DNA of 64,000 nucleotides from Haloechinothrix alba (GTDB taxonomy: Bacteria; Actinomycetota; Actinomycetes; Mycobacteriales; Pseudonocardiaceae). Shown one piece after another: positions 7,742 to 16,788 of this stretch. How positions within the stretch are numbered: position 1 is the stretch's first letter; each line of letters begins with the position of its first letter. The position numbers and the translations under genes were made by a program. The notes beneath the pieces were generated by a model that did no database searches, had not been told where the DNA came from, and saw only the letters and a list, made by a program, of their open reading frames with translations. The stretch lies in contig NZ_FZNW01000003.1 of the NCBI RefSeq assembly GCF_900188115.1, forward strand, positions 212,849-276,848, read 5' to 3'.

Positions 7742-8761
7742 ATGACTACGAGCTCGACGGCGTGGACCGAACCGGGAGCGCACGAGGTTGCTCCCGGCGT
7801 CTACCGGATGCCATTGCCGATGCCCAACGACGGCCTGCGCGCGGTCAACGTGTACGCGATCGAGGACGGTGACGGGGTGGTCCTCGTCGACGCCGGATGG
7901 GACGTGCCGGAGGCGCGTGAGGCACTCCGGTCGGCGCTGGCCTCGCTCGGCTACGAGCTCGCCGACGTGCGTCGCATCCTCGCCACCCATGTGCATCGCG
8001 ACCACTACACCCTCGGCGTCTCGCTGCGCAGGGAGTTCGGTATGCCGATCGCGCTGGGGGAGGGTGAGCGGCCGACTCTGCGGGCGATGTTGGACGAGGA
8101 CACCGCCGGCCGGATGGGTGAACTGCGTCGATGGGGTGCGGAGGGACACCTCGCCGAGCTCGCCGCGAGCTACGATCCGGACGTCGTGCGCCGCAGCTTT
8201 GACTGGCCCGACGAGTGGATCGACGACGTGGTCGACATCGAGCTGAACAAGCGCGTCCTGCGCGCGGTACCGACCCCGGGTCATACCCGCGGGCACCTGG
8301 TGTTCTGCGACACCGGTTCCGGCTTGCTGTTCAGCGGCGACCACGTGCTGCCACACATCACCCCGTCGATCGGTTTCGAGCCTGCGATGGCCAGCTCACC
8401 CCTCGGCGATTTCCTGCGCTCGCTGAGCAGGTTGCGCGACTATGCCGATATGCGCCTGTTGCCTGCGCACGGCCCGGTCGCCGACAGCGCGCACTCGCGG
8501 GTTGAGGAGTTGCTCGAGCACCACGACCGCCGGCTGGCCGACACGGCACGAGCGGTCTCGGATGGCGCGCGCACGGTTTACGAGACAGCGGGCATGCTCG
8601 GGTGGACCCGGCGTGCGCGGTCCTTCGCCGAGCTCGACGAGTTCAACCGGTTTCTCGCTGTGGCCGAGACGGCAGCACACCTGCGGCTGCTCGCCGAGCG
8701 TGGCCTGCTCGATGTGCGTTCCGTCGACGGCGTCGACCACTACTCGCCGGCTACGCCCTGA
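7742..8761 (+). CDS. MBL-fold metallo-hydrolase
   Basis: A 339-residue metallo-beta-lactamase-fold hydrolase. The metal-binding THVHRDH (HxHxDH) follows VVLVDAGWD, a later conserved His lies in PTPGHTRGH, and an Asp in LFSGDHVLP. The C-terminal helical domain of about 90 residues is as in hydroxyacylglutathione hydrolase-like and lactonase-like MBL proteins. ATG 7742 is chosen because GGGAGG lies 4-5 bp upstream; an upstream ATG at 7730 has none. The substrate is unknown. The 3' end overlaps the convergent F420 gene by 11 bp. Confidence 0.85.
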   Translation: MTTSSTAWTEPGAHEVAPGVYRMPLPMPNDGLRAVNVYAIEDGDGVVLVDAGWDVPEAREALRSALASLGYELADVRRILATHVHRDHYTLGVSLRREFGMPIALGEGERPTLRAMLDEDTAGRMGELRRWGAEGHLAELAASYDPDVVRRSFDWPDEWIDDVVDIELNKRVLRAVPTPGHTRGHLVFCDTGSGLLFSGDHVLPHITPSIGFEPAMASSPLGDFLRSLSRLRDYADMRLLPAHGPVADSAHSRVEELLEHHDRRLADTARAVSDGARTVYETAGMLGWTRRARSFAELDEFNRFLAVAETAAHLRLLAERGLLDVRSVDGVDHYSPATP

Positions 8762-9416
8762 CCGCGCGGGGACGTTCCGGCGGGACCGCGGGGTCGGGGG
8801 CGACTCCGACGGTGGCCGCGCCGAGTCCCAGCTCGGTGGCGGCACCGAGGTCGTTGCTGGTGTCCACGTCACACCGCAGACCCGGCCACGGGCCCCACAG
8901 CGGGACGGCCCCGCTTGCCAGGTGTGCCGCCGCGGAGCTCGGTCCGAAACGTGGCTCGAGCGCCCCACCTTCGGCGCTGAGCAGCAGCGTCGTCCCGGTA
9001 CCTTCCCTGTCGGGGCAGAACGCGCGAGCGCCCCGCGCGGCATGTACGGCAGCTGTGACCTCGACGGGGCGTAGCGCGGGCAGGTCAGCCAGCAGTGCCC
9101 CGACCCGCGTGCCGGGATACCGTTCGCGCAGGTGGCGCTCGCCGAGTTCGAGGGCGGCGTTGAGCCCGCCTGCGGAGGTGTCCGGCAGCGTCGACGCACC
9201 GAGCTCGCGACCCGCGGCCGTCACGTCGGGGTCCGGGGTGACTACCAGCACCTCTCGTACGGCCTCGGCCGCGAGGACGGCCGACACGGTATCGGTGATC
9301 AGGGCGAGCACGGTGCGCTGGTGTTCGGCGCGGTCGCCCGAGCCGAATGAGGCGAGCAGCCTGCTCTTGGCAAAGGGCAGACCCTTTACCGGTACGACGA
9401 GGTCCACTGTGCGCAT
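8751..9416 (-). CDS. cofC: Phosphoenolpyruvate/2-phospholactate guanylyltransferase (coenzyme F420)
   Basis: CofC (FbiD in actinobacteria) joins GTP to phosphoenolpyruvate, giving the guanylylated intermediate that FbiA condenses with the deazaflavin Fo in F420 biosynthesis. Seen: the N-terminal nucleotidyltransferase motif VPVKGLPFAKSRL, LLADLPAL in the middle, and the C-terminal LRCDVDTSNDL, all typical. At 221 residues it has the normal length. It stands alone here; fbiA, fbiB and fbiC are not in the window. It is convergent with the MBL gene. The identification is confident, but the exact substrate (PEP or 2-phospholactate) is not readable. Confidence 0.9.
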   Translation of the reverse strand: MRTVDLVVPVKGLPFAKSRLLASFGSGDRAEHQRTVLALITDTVSAVLAAEAVREVLVVTPDPDVTAAGRELGASTLPDTSAGGLNAALELGERHLRERYPGTRVGALLADLPALRPVEVTAAVHAARGARAFCPDREGTGTTLLLSAEGGALEPRFGPSSAAAHLASGAVPLWGPWPGLRCDVDTSNDLGAATELGLGAATVGVAPDPAVPPERPRAVRA

Positions 9417-9460
9417 CTCAGCCTGTGTCCGGGGTACTTACGTGTCAGGGCGGTTGGTCG

Positions 9461-9625
9461 ATGGGGTGGTTCCGCGACGTCCGATCGGCGGCCACCGGAC
9501 TCAAGCATACTGCGAGTGCACAATCGACGGCTCTCGTGCGTGACGGGTTCGCCGCGCCCGTCAGCTCCGGCAAGGCGGGTGTCGATCGGCTGCTCGCGGG
9601 ACTGCGTGGCGGAAACGACTGGTGA
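9461..9625 (+). CDS. Hypothetical 54-residue protein (uncertain)
   Basis: A short frame from ATG 9461 in the gap between cofC and the protease gene. It reads MGWFRDVRSA... ending GLRGGNDW, with predominantly G/C third positions consistent with coding. No clear ribosome-binding site (only CAGGGCGG) and no recognised domain. It could be a real small protein or chance. Confidence 0.3.
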   Translation: MGWFRDVRSAATGLKHTASAQSTALVRDGFAAPVSSGKAGVDRLLAGLRGGNDW

Positions 9626-9797
9626 GGGAGACCACTCGGTGCGCCGCACGCCCACGGCCCCGCCCGCGTTCCCGTCCCCGGCAACGGTGACGTCGTGACC
9701 AACCGGTAATACGGGAACGTGTTTCACCGACGCGGTTCACCCGTTAGTGTGATGTCCAACAGGGTTCGTGTGCCGGACAGACAAGGAATGTGTCGCC

Positions 9798-10529
9798 ATG
9801 ACGAGACGGTTACTGCGTGTGGCAGCGCTCGCCGCTGGTTCCGCCTTGGCCGCGCTGGCGCTCGCGCCGGGCCAGGCCGTAGCGCAACAGGAAGTCATCC
9901 AGCCGGGTGCCTCGATCACCACCGGGGACGGCTACTGCACGCTGAACTGGATATACGACGGGACGGGAGACCAGGCAGGCAGTGTCTACGGCGGAACGGC
10001 GGCACACTGTGTCGACGGGGTCGGCCAACGCATCTCCCTGGCCACATCGAGCTTGGGAGAGGCGACCGTCGAGTTCGGTGAGGTCGCCTTCGTCGCCGAC
10101 GAGCTGGACTACGCGTTCATCGAGATCGACACCGAGCACACCGATCTGGTCGATCCGGCCATGCAGGGCCATCCGGCGATTCCCACCGGGGTGTCCACCA
10201 CCGAGACCGCGCAGGTCGGGGATCTGATCCAGTTCTCGGGGCACGGAGTCGGCTTCCACCTGACCCCGATCACGCAGGAACAGCGCGTCGGCATCCTCGG
10301 ATACAACGACGGCACGCAGCACTACGTCAACGGCGCGGTCAGCCCGGGAGACTCCGGCGGGCCGGTCGCCGACCTCACCGACGGCAACAAGGCGCTGGGA
10401 CTGGTGAACACGCTGGGTGCAGGCGTTGCCGAGCTGCCCTACGTCGGGGAAGGTGGCGTCTCGCTCGAGGGCATGTTCGCCGATGCGGCCGCGTCCGGCT
10501 TCACCGTGACGCTGCGTACCGTGGGCTGA
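9798..10529 (+). CDS. Secreted trypsin-like (S1-type) serine protease
   Basis: A 243-residue exported protease. A Sec signal peptide covers residues 1 to about 29 (MTRRLLRVAA, hydrophobic core, ...QAVA/QQ). The triad can be assigned: His70 in GTAAHC, Asp104 in DELDYAFIEID, Ser186 in PGDSGGPV. This matches compact actinobacterial chymotrypsin-fold proteases. The start at ATG 9798 follows AAGGA by about 11 bp; a longer in-frame GTG start at 9768 would place charged residues before the signal peptide. Likely a secreted or surface protease or peptidase-like protein. Its target is unknown. Confidence 0.85.
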   Translation: MTRRLLRVAALAAGSALAALALAPGQAVAQQEVIQPGASITTGDGYCTLNWIYDGTGDQAGSVYGGTAAHCVDGVGQRISLATSSLGEATVEFGEVAFVADELDYAFIEIDTEHTDLVDPAMQGHPAIPTGVSTTETAQVGDLIQFSGHGVGFHLTPITQEQRVGILGYNDGTQHYVNGAVSPGDSGGPVADLTDGNKALGLVNTLGAGVAELPYVGEGGVSLEGMFADAAASGFTVTLRTVG

Positions 10530-10535
10530 CACCGG

Positions 10536-10556
10536 CGTGACCGGCCGCGCGTCACG
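10536..10556. terminator. Hairpin between convergent protease and nagA genes
   Basis: CGTGAC (10536-10541) pairs with GTCACG (10551-10556) around a GC-rich 9-nt loop. It lies at the junction of the two convergent genes and overlaps the nagA stop. Only a 6-bp stem, so a weak candidate. Confidence 0.3.
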
Positions 10557-11724
10557 AACCCGGCCGGATCACCCATCGCCCCGCGCGCATCACGCCCTCG
10601 ACCCGAAGCGCGTCGTTCACGGCGACAAGGTCCGCCCGGTGGCCGGGCGCGAGGGAACCCGCGTCGGTGAGCCCGAGCGTGCGGGCAGGCGTCGACGACG
10701 CCGCGCGAACGGCCTGCCCCAGCGGGTAGCCGGTGGCCTCGACGAACCGCCGCACTGCTGCGTCGAGCGTCAGCGTGCTGCCTGCCAGCGAGCCGGTGGT
10801 GGCCAGCCGCGCCTGGCCGTGCCGGACGACGACGTCGAGCTCGCCGACGCGGTACCGACCGTCCGGCGCTCCCGCGGCGGCTATCGAGTCACTGACCAGC
10901 AGGACGCGATCGGTCCCCGCGACCAGTGCCGCGTGCCGCAGCATCGCGTCGTGCAGGTGATGACCATCGGCGATGAGCTCCACCCGGCAGCGACCGTCCT
11001 CGGTCAGGGCCACCGCAGGTCCGGGTTCCCTGTGGTGCGTCGAGCGCATGCCGTTGAACAGGTGCGTGCCGACCGTGGCGCCCGCATCGATGGCGCGCCG
11101 GGTGGTCGCGTACGTGGCGTCGGTGTGCCCGATGGCGGCCACCGCGCCGTGTCCGACGATGCGCCGCACGGCGTCGATGCCACCGTCGAGCTCGGGGGCG
11201 AGGGTCACCATGGAAATCGTTCCCCTGCCCGCGGTGAGTAGCCTTTCCACCTCCTCGGGCCGGGGAGGGCGGAGGTGCTCCGGAGCGTGCGCACCTCGGT
11301 GCCTCTCGCTCAGCCACGGGCCTTCGAGGTGCACACCGGACAGCAGGCCGTCGTCGACGAGGTCGGCGAGCGCGCGCACGGCACGCTCGAGGCTCTCCAG
11401 AGGGGCCGAGACCAGGCTGGCCACCGTGCTCGTCGTGCCGTGGCGCAAGTGGGTGCGCGCGGCGTTCGCTGCGGCGTCCGGGTCGCCGTCGGAATAGCTG
11501 AAGCCGCCCCCGCCGTGCGTGTGCGCGTCCACGAATCCGGGTAGGACTGTCAGTGCGGGCAGGTGAACGACAGGCGCCGGTACGGGTGGTTCGCCGGCGC
11601 CCACCTGCCGTACGCGGTCCCCGACGATGTGTACCCACCCGTGGTGATGGGACTCCGTCGGCGTGGTGACCGTCCCGGCACGGAGTACGTGCCCGTCCGG
11701 CCGGGACGTCTGCTCGCTCACCAC
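10552..11724 (-). CDS. nagA: N-acetylglucosamine-6-phosphate deacetylase
   Basis: Amidohydrolase that deacetylates GlcNAc-6-P to glucosamine-6-P in cell-wall and chitin amino-sugar catabolism. Visible motifs: LPGFVDAHTHGGGG (metal-binding HxH region), GVHLEGPWLS (catalytic Glu region), AAIGHTDA and THLFNGMRS (His ligands), and VSDSIAAAG (Asp general base). At 390 residues it has the usual length. The GTG start overlaps the upstream SIS-isomerase stop by 7 bp, so the two genes form one operon transcribed towards nagA. Confidence 0.92.
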   Translation of the reverse strand: MVSEQTSRPDGHVLRAGTVTTPTESHHHGWVHIVGDRVRQVGAGEPPVPAPVVHLPALTVLPGFVDAHTHGGGGFSYSDGDPDAAANAARTHLRHGTTSTVASLVSAPLESLERAVRALADLVDDGLLSGVHLEGPWLSERHRGAHAPEHLRPPRPEEVERLLTAGRGTISMVTLAPELDGGIDAVRRIVGHGAVAAIGHTDATYATTRRAIDAGATVGTHLFNGMRSTHHREPGPAVALTEDGRCRVELIADGHHLHDAMLRHAALVAGTDRVLLVSDSIAAAGAPDGRYRVGELDVVVRHGQARLATTGSLAGSTLTLDAAVRRFVEATGYPLGQAVRAASSTPARTLGLTDAGSLAPGHRADLVAVNDALRVEGVMRAGRWVIRPGS

Positions 11725-12782
11725 GTCGAGGTCTCCTTGCGCAGGCCGCGTGGCGCGTCCGGGTCGTACCCGCGGGCGAGCGCCATGGTGTGCGCGAGCC
11801 GTTGCAGCGGGACGATCTGCAGGATCGGCAGGAGCTGCTCCTCGGTGCCCGCGGGCAGGGCGAGCACGCAGTCACCGCCTCCCGCCACGGACGGGTCGCC
11901 GAGTACGCACAGCTCGGCGCCGCGCTCATGGACGTTGTCGACGACCGGCCGCATCGCCTGCCCGCCCGCGCCTTCCGGGATCACCGCGATGACGGGGCGG
12001 TCCTGGTCGATCATGGCCAGGGGGCCGTGCAGCAGATCGGCCCCGGAGAAGGCGTGCGCGGACAGGTACGCCGTCTCCATCAGTTTCAGCGCCGCTTCCC
12101 GTGCCGTGGCATAGGCATAGCCCCGCGCGGTCGTGACAAGGGTGCCCGCGAACCGGAAACGGTCGGCCACGGACTGGACGTCCGGCTCGTCCAGCAGCGC
12201 TGCCGCCCGTTCCGGCAACGCGTGCGCGGCGTCCGTCGGCGCGCCCCGTACGTACGTGAGCAGGAGCCACAGGGTCAACAGGCTCGCAGTGTAGGTCTTG
12301 GTCGCCGCCACGGCCCGTTCGGTGCCGGCGCGCATGTCCAGGTGGAGCTGCGCCGTGGCGGCGAGGTCGGACTCGGCGTTGTTGGTTACCGCGAGCGTGG
12401 TCGCGCCCGCGCGCCCGGCTGCCGCCGTGGAGTCGACAAGATCAGGTGAGCCACCGGACTGGCTGACCGCGATCCACAGGACCCCCGTCATGTCCGGACG
12501 CGCATCATAGGTGGTGAGCGTGGACGGAGAGGCCATCCCGGCCGGAAGCCCGAGCATGATCTCGACAAGGTACTTCGCGTACAGCGCGGCGTGGTCGCTG
12601 GTGCCGCGCGCGGCGAGCAACACGAACCGGGGGCGGCGCGTGACGATCGCGCTCGCGACCGTGCGCGCTCGGGCCGCGCCGCCGGACAGTATTCCCTCGA
12701 GGGTCCCGGGTTGCTCGCGGATCTCGGTCAGCATGAGCTCACCGCGCGGGTGCTCTCCGGAGGTGGCAGGGGGAGTGCTCAT
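11718..12782 (-). CDS. SIS-domain sugar-phosphate isomerase/deaminase (GlmS/NagB-II/AgaS type)
   Basis: A 354-residue protein with two SIS sugar-isomerase domains and no glutamine amidotransferase domain. Motifs: LLAARGTSDHAALYAKYL and AVSQSGGSPDLVDS in the first domain, AVAATKTYTASL after it, and ALKLMETAYLSAHAFSGADLLHGPLAM in the second. This matches the isomerase half of GlmS, as in NagB-II or AgaS deaminases. Coupled to nagA, it most likely converts glucosamine-6-P to fructose-6-P and ammonia. First gene of the operon, divergent from the GntR regulator. Confidence 0.85.
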   Translation of the reverse strand: MSTPPATSGEHPRGELMLTEIREQPGTLEGILSGGAARARTVASAIVTRRPRFVLLAARGTSDHAALYAKYLVEIMLGLPAGMASPSTLTTYDARPDMTGVLWIAVSQSGGSPDLVDSTAAAGRAGATTLAVTNNAESDLAATAQLHLDMRAGTERAVAATKTYTASLLTLWLLLTYVRGAPTDAAHALPERAAALLDEPDVQSVADRFRFAGTLVTTARGYAYATAREAALKLMETAYLSAHAFSGADLLHGPLAMIDQDRPVIAVIPEGAGGQAMRPVVDNVHERGAELCVLGDPSVAGGGDCVLALPAGTEEQLLPILQIVPLQRLAHTMALARGYDPDAPRGLRKETSTW

Positions 12783-12870
12783 CGGCGACCTCGTGGTTGT
12801 GGTGTGCGCGTGACGGTGTGCTGCCCCGTACGGCGAGTCCCGCGGTTGGTTGACGCCGGACGGCCTCTAT

Positions 12871-12885
12871 TGTACCAATGGTACA
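12871..12885. promoter_or_regulatory. GntR-type operator, perfect palindrome
   Basis: TGTACCAATGGTACA is a perfect 7-1-7 inverted repeat (TGTACCA, A, TGGTACA). It sits in the 125-bp spacer between the SIS/nagA operon and the gntR gene, 23 bp before the gntR start. It differs from the streptomycete DasR dre site, so this regulator probably has its own recognition sequence. Confidence 0.65.
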
Positions 12886-12892
12886 TTATTTG

Positions 12893-12905
12893 ATACCGGA
12901 GGTAC
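12893..12905. promoter_or_regulatory. Second GntR half-palindrome overlapping the ribosome-binding site
   Basis: ATACCGGAGGTAC carries the same TACC/GGTA arms as the upstream palindrome around CGGAG. It includes the GGAGG ribosome-binding site of gntR (start 12908), as expected for autoregulation. Confidence 0.4.
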
Positions 12906-12907
12906 AT

Positions 12908-13648
12908 ATGCGAGTGGCGCAGGTACGCGACGTCCTGACGGACCTCGTCGACGAGATGCGGCCGGGAGACCCCCTTCCTGCCGAGCGGGAGCTGGCCGCG
13001 CGCGTCGGGGTGTCGCGCATGACCCTGCGCAAGGCCGTGGACGAGCTGGTGACGGCGGGCCGCGTAGTGCGCAGGCACGGCGCCGGATCGTTCGTCGCCG
13101 CCACGAAGGTGACACAGCCGTTGACCGCGAGCTCGTTCACCGAGGACATGCTGGCTCGTGGCCACGTACCCGGATCCCGCACGCTCGACACCACGACCTG
13201 CTCGGCCGGGGCGGTGCTCGGGCGGCGGCTCGAGGTCTCCCCGGAGGCCGAGGTGCTGCGGGTGCGGCGGCTACGCCTGGCGGACGGGGCGCCCATGGCC
13301 ATCGAGGACCTGCACGTGCCGGCCGCACTCGTTCCGGGGCTGCACGGCACGGATCTGGCCGATCACTCGTTCTACGCGTTCCTGGAACAGCGCTTCGGGG
13401 TGCGTGTGGTCACCGGATCGCAAGCCCTTGAACCCACGGTGACCGACCCGGAGGAGTCGGAGTTGCTCGGTGTGCCGGTGCACACGCCCGCGTTCCTGTT
13501 CGAGCGAACGTCCCGGGACGAGCATGGGACGGTCGTCGAGTTCGTGCGCTCGATCTACCGTGGCGATCGCTACCGCATCGTCGCCGAGATCCATGCCGGG
13601 CGGCCGGCACCGACACCGGCTACGGGTGGAACGGCAGGTGGCGGATGA
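12908..13648 (+). CDS. GntR-family regulator with UTRA effector domain (HutC/DasR subfamily)
   Basis: A 246-residue repressor. Residues 1 to about 70 are the winged helix (LPAERELAARVGVSRMTLRKAVDELVTAG, then VVRRHGAGSFVA). The rest is a UTRA ligand domain (LRVRRLRLADGAPMAIEDLHVPAAL, ...FLFERTSRDEHGTVVEFVRSIYRGDRYRI). ATG 12908 has GGAGG 5-6 bp upstream and is preferred over ATG 12878, which lies inside the operator. It is divergent from the SIS/nagA operon, so amino-sugar control is the simplest inference, with a phosphorylated amino sugar as probable effector. Confidence 0.88.
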   Translation: MRVAQVRDVLTDLVDEMRPGDPLPAERELAARVGVSRMTLRKAVDELVTAGRVVRRHGAGSFVAATKVTQPLTASSFTEDMLARGHVPGSRTLDTTTCSAGAVLGRRLEVSPEAEVLRVRRLRLADGAPMAIEDLHVPAALVPGLHGTDLADHSFYAFLEQRFGVRVVTGSQALEPTVTDPEESELLGVPVHTPAFLFERTSRDEHGTVVEFVRSIYRGDRYRIVAEIHAGRPAPTPATGGTAGGG

Positions 13649-13720
13649 CGGATCCCGCTGCCTGCGGGCAGTGGCCGACACCGCCGAAGGCGCGGCAGGC
13701 GGGTCTGGCAGACTCTCGTC

Positions 13721-15343
13721 GTGATGCAGGTGGGATTGCGGATCCGGCGCCGTCTGCCGGCCAGTCCGCTCGTGTTCGGTATATCGGTGCTGGTCATCCT
13801 CGCGTTCCTGGTCGTGGGACTCACCGCGACGTCGGCGATGCGACGGATGTTCGACAGCGCGCAGTCCGGAATCGCCGCGTGGTTCGACTGGTACTACATA
13901 CTCACAGTCGGCGGGTTCCTTGTCTTCGTGATCTGGTTGGGCGCGAGCAGGTTCGGCCGGATCCGGCTCGGCGAGCAGGACGGCGAGCCGGAGTACCGGT
14001 ACATAACCTGGTTCGCGATGCTGTTCACCGCCGGTATGGGGATCGGCCTGGTCTTCTGGGCGGTGGCCGAGCCGCTGTCGCACCTGGCCGACCCGCCGAT
14101 GGCCGAGCCCGGTACGGCGCGCGCAGAGACCGAATCGATGCGTTTCACCTTCTTCCACTGGGGCCTGCACGCGTGGGCGATCTACATCGTGGTCGGGGTC
14201 TGCCTCGCTTACTTCTCCTACCGGCACAACCTGCCGCTGGCGATCCGCAGCGCTCTGTACCCGATCCTGGGGGAGCGGATCCACGGCCGTCTCGGAGACG
14301 TCGTCGACATCTTCGCGGTGTTCGGCACCATGTTCGGGGTCGCTACCTCGTTGGGTTTCGGCATCCTGCAGGTCAACGCCGGATTGTCCAGCTTGGATCT
14401 GGTGCCGCAGTCCACCGGTGTGCAGCTGGTGCTGATCGCCGCGATCACCTGTGCCGCCGTGTGCTCGCTGCTGGCGGGACTCGACAAGGGGATCCTTCGG
14501 CTGTCGGTGACCAACCTCGGCATCGGAGTCGTGCTGATGCTGTTCGTGCTGGTGACGGGGCCGACCACGGACGTGCTGGGTAGCTTCGTGCAGCAGCTCG
14601 GCCACTACGTCCAGACCTTGCCCGAGACCACGTTGTGGACCGACTCGCAGGAGCAGACGGGATGGCAGGTCGGCTGGACCATCTTCTACTGGGGGTGGTG
14701 GATCAGCTGGTCCCCGTTCGTGGGCATGTTCATCGCCCGGGTGTCCAGGGGCCGGACGATCCGTGAGTTCGTGTTCGGCGTGTTGCTGATGCCGACGCTG
14801 TTCACCGTCGTGTGGATGGCCGTCTTCGGCAACACGGCGTTCTCGGTGGACTCCGAGACCGGCGGGGCGCTCTCCGGCCAGGCTGTCGACGATCCCGCCG
14901 TGGCACTGTTCGGCATGCTCGGCCAGCTCCCCCTGACGACGGTGCTGACCGTCCTGGCGATCGTGCTGGTGGCGGCGTACTTCGTGACGTCGTCGGACTC
15001 GGCGTCGCTGGTGATCGCCATGCTCACCTCGGGTGGCGACCCGGATGCGCCGAAGGCGCAGCGGGTCTTCTGGGCCGTGCTGCAGGGCGGTGTGGCCGCG
15101 GTGCTGCTGCTTGCCGGTTCCGGCGGGCTGGACGCGCTGCAGACGGCGGCGATCACCACGGCGCTGCCGTTCAGCGTGATCATGCTGCTGATGTGCTACG
15201 GGCTGGTGCGCGCGTTGTACGCGGACGGGAGGGTGGACAGCCTCGACCGGCTCGCCCTGACCACCCCCGCACACTGCGCGGTCCCGGAACGCCGGGGTGC
15301 CGCACGCAGCCCCTTCGCCGACCGGATCCAGGGCTCACCCTGA
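13721..15343 (+). CDS. BCCT-family betaine/choline/carnitine transporter
   Basis: A 540-residue secondary transporter with about 12 membrane segments. Family signatures are visible: GMGIGLVFWAVAEPLSH near residues 105-121 (glycine-rich and aromatic substrate segment) and the helix-8 region WTIFYWGWWISWSPFVGMFIAR with its conserved Trp cluster. The C-terminal tail is short, so strong osmosensing by a long tail (as in BetP) is unlikely. The probable role is uptake of glycine betaine or a related trimethylammonium compound. It begins 72 bp after gntR and ends 4 bp from a convergent MFS gene. GTG 13721 or ATG 13724 could be the start. Confidence 0.88.
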   Translation: MMQVGLRIRRRLPASPLVFGISVLVILAFLVVGLTATSAMRRMFDSAQSGIAAWFDWYYILTVGGFLVFVIWLGASRFGRIRLGEQDGEPEYRYITWFAMLFTAGMGIGLVFWAVAEPLSHLADPPMAEPGTARAETESMRFTFFHWGLHAWAIYIVVGVCLAYFSYRHNLPLAIRSALYPILGERIHGRLGDVVDIFAVFGTMFGVATSLGFGILQVNAGLSSLDLVPQSTGVQLVLIAAITCAAVCSLLAGLDKGILRLSVTNLGIGVVLMLFVLVTGPTTDVLGSFVQQLGHYVQTLPETTLWTDSQEQTGWQVGWTIFYWGWWISWSPFVGMFIARVSRGRTIREFVFGVLLMPTLFTVVWMAVFGNTAFSVDSETGGALSGQAVDDPAVALFGMLGQLPLTTVLTVLAIVLVAAYFVTSSDSASLVIAMLTSGGDPDAPKAQRVFWAVLQGGVAAVLLLAGSGGLDALQTAAITTALPFSVIMLLMCYGLVRALYADGRVDSLDRLALTTPAHCAVPERRGAARSPFADRIQGSP

Positions 15344-15347
15344 TCCA

Positions 15348-16646
15348 TCAGGCGGCATCCCGCGACCCGGAGCCGGTCGCGCGCCGGGTGTGTGTGACGG
15401 CGATATGGGGGAGCGGCCGCAGTCGGGGACGTACCCGGAACGTGGCGTGCCGTGCGAAGACGGCCACCGCTAGAGCCGTGCACAGTGCGGTCAGCGTGCC
15501 ACCGGCGAGCAGGGACCACCGGGCGCCGAGCGTGTCGGCGAGCCAGCCGATCACCGGTGCGCCCGCCGGCGTGCCGCCCATCAGGATGGTGATGTACAGC
15601 GAGAGCACGCGCCCGCGGATGTGGTGGTCCACCGTGGTCTGGATGTACCCGTTGGCCACGGTGAGCACCGTCATCACGAGTACGCCGATCGGTGCGAGGG
15701 TGAGCGCGAACGTCGCATACGTCGGCATCGAGCCCGCGGCCACGGCGAGTACGCCGAACAGGACGGTCCCCCCGACGAGCAGGCGCAATCGGGGTAGCCG
15801 CCTGCGTGCCGCGACAAGGGCACCGGACAGCGTGCCGACGGCCAGGATCGAGCCGAGCAGCCCGTACTCCTCCGGCCCGCGGTCGTAGACCTCGGTGGCC
15901 ATCAGCGCCATGGTCATCTGGAAGTTCATCCCGAACGTTCCGAGGCCGAACACGATGGTCAGCACCATGACCAGGTCGGGACGCGAGCGGACATAGGCGA
16001 CGCCGGCGCGCAGCCGCCCGAGAGGGCCCGTGGTGTCACCGTCGGCCGGGCTTGCGCGGGTGGATGGGAGGCGCAACATCAGCAGCATCGTGATCGGTGC
16101 GGCGAACGAGAGCCCGTTGATGACGAACAGCCACCCCGTCCCGATCAGCGCGATCAGCCCCCCGGCGGCGGCGGGCCCGATCAGGCGGGCGCCGTTGAAC
16201 GAGGCGCTGTTGAGCGCGACCGCGTTGGTGACGTCGGCCTGGCCGACCAGCTCGGAGACGAAAGCCTGCCGGGCGGGGTTGTCCAGCGCGTTGCCGACAC
16301 CGACCAGGAAGGCGAGGACGTAGACGTGCCAGATCTGGGCGGCGCCCGCGAGTACGAGCGTTCCCAGCACGAGGGCGAGCCCGCCGAGGAAGCTGTTCGT
16401 GGCCAGCAGCAGCGTTCGCTTCGGCAGCCGGTCGGCCAGGAGGCCGCCGAAGGGTGCGACCAGCAGGAACGGCAGGAACTGCAGGCCCGTGGTGATGCCG
16501 ACCGCCTGGGCACCACCGCCGAGGACGACGAGGACCAGCCAGTCCTGGGCGACCCGCTGCATCCATGTGCCGATGTTCGACACGAACATCCCGGACCAGT
16601 ACAGGCGGTAGTCGCGATGACGCAGCGAGTGGAACGTGCGGCTCAC
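15348..16646 (-). CDS. MFS transporter, MFS_3/EntS-like
   Basis: A 432-residue 12-TM major facilitator. The N-terminus (SRTFHSLRHRDYRLYWSGMF...GTWMQRVAQDWLVL) is characteristic of the MFS_3 group (enterobactin exporter EntS-like and drug-efflux-like proteins), as is PFGGLLADRLPKRTLLL between helices 2 and 3. GTG start at 16646. A drug or metabolite exporter is likely. There is no metabolic neighbour to define the substrate, and its 3' end converges on the BCCT gene. Confidence 0.82.
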   Translation of the reverse strand: MSRTFHSLRHRDYRLYWSGMFVSNIGTWMQRVAQDWLVLVVLGGGAQAVGITTGLQFLPFLLVAPFGGLLADRLPKRTLLLATNSFLGGLALVLGTLVLAGAAQIWHVYVLAFLVGVGNALDNPARQAFVSELVGQADVTNAVALNSASFNGARLIGPAAAGGLIALIGTGWLFVINGLSFAAPITMLLMLRLPSTRASPADGDTTGPLGRLRAGVAYVRSRPDLVMVLTIVFGLGTFGMNFQMTMALMATEVYDRGPEEYGLLGSILAVGTLSGALVAARRRLPRLRLLVGGTVLFGVLAVAAGSMPTYATFALTLAPIGVLVMTVLTVANGYIQTTVDHHIRGRVLSLYITILMGGTPAGAPVIGWLADTLGARWSLLAGGTLTALCTALAVAVFARHATFRVRPRLRPLPHIAVTHTRRATGSGSRDAA

Positions 16647-16788
16647 GCGAACTCGACCCGACTACGGATCGGCGCCGCGCCGGGCGACCCGTGCGCGGCT
16701 GCCGGGGTGAACCTTGCCGCGTGCACTGCCGTTAGCGTAGCTCACTAGTTTCGCACGCGCGCGCCCAGGCGCCCGGTGAGCGCCGGGA

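Noticed and set aside
13271..15274. A 667-codon minus-strand frame opposite the BCCT transporter
   Set aside because: Same shadow composition; BCCT signatures and G/C third positions are on the plus strand.
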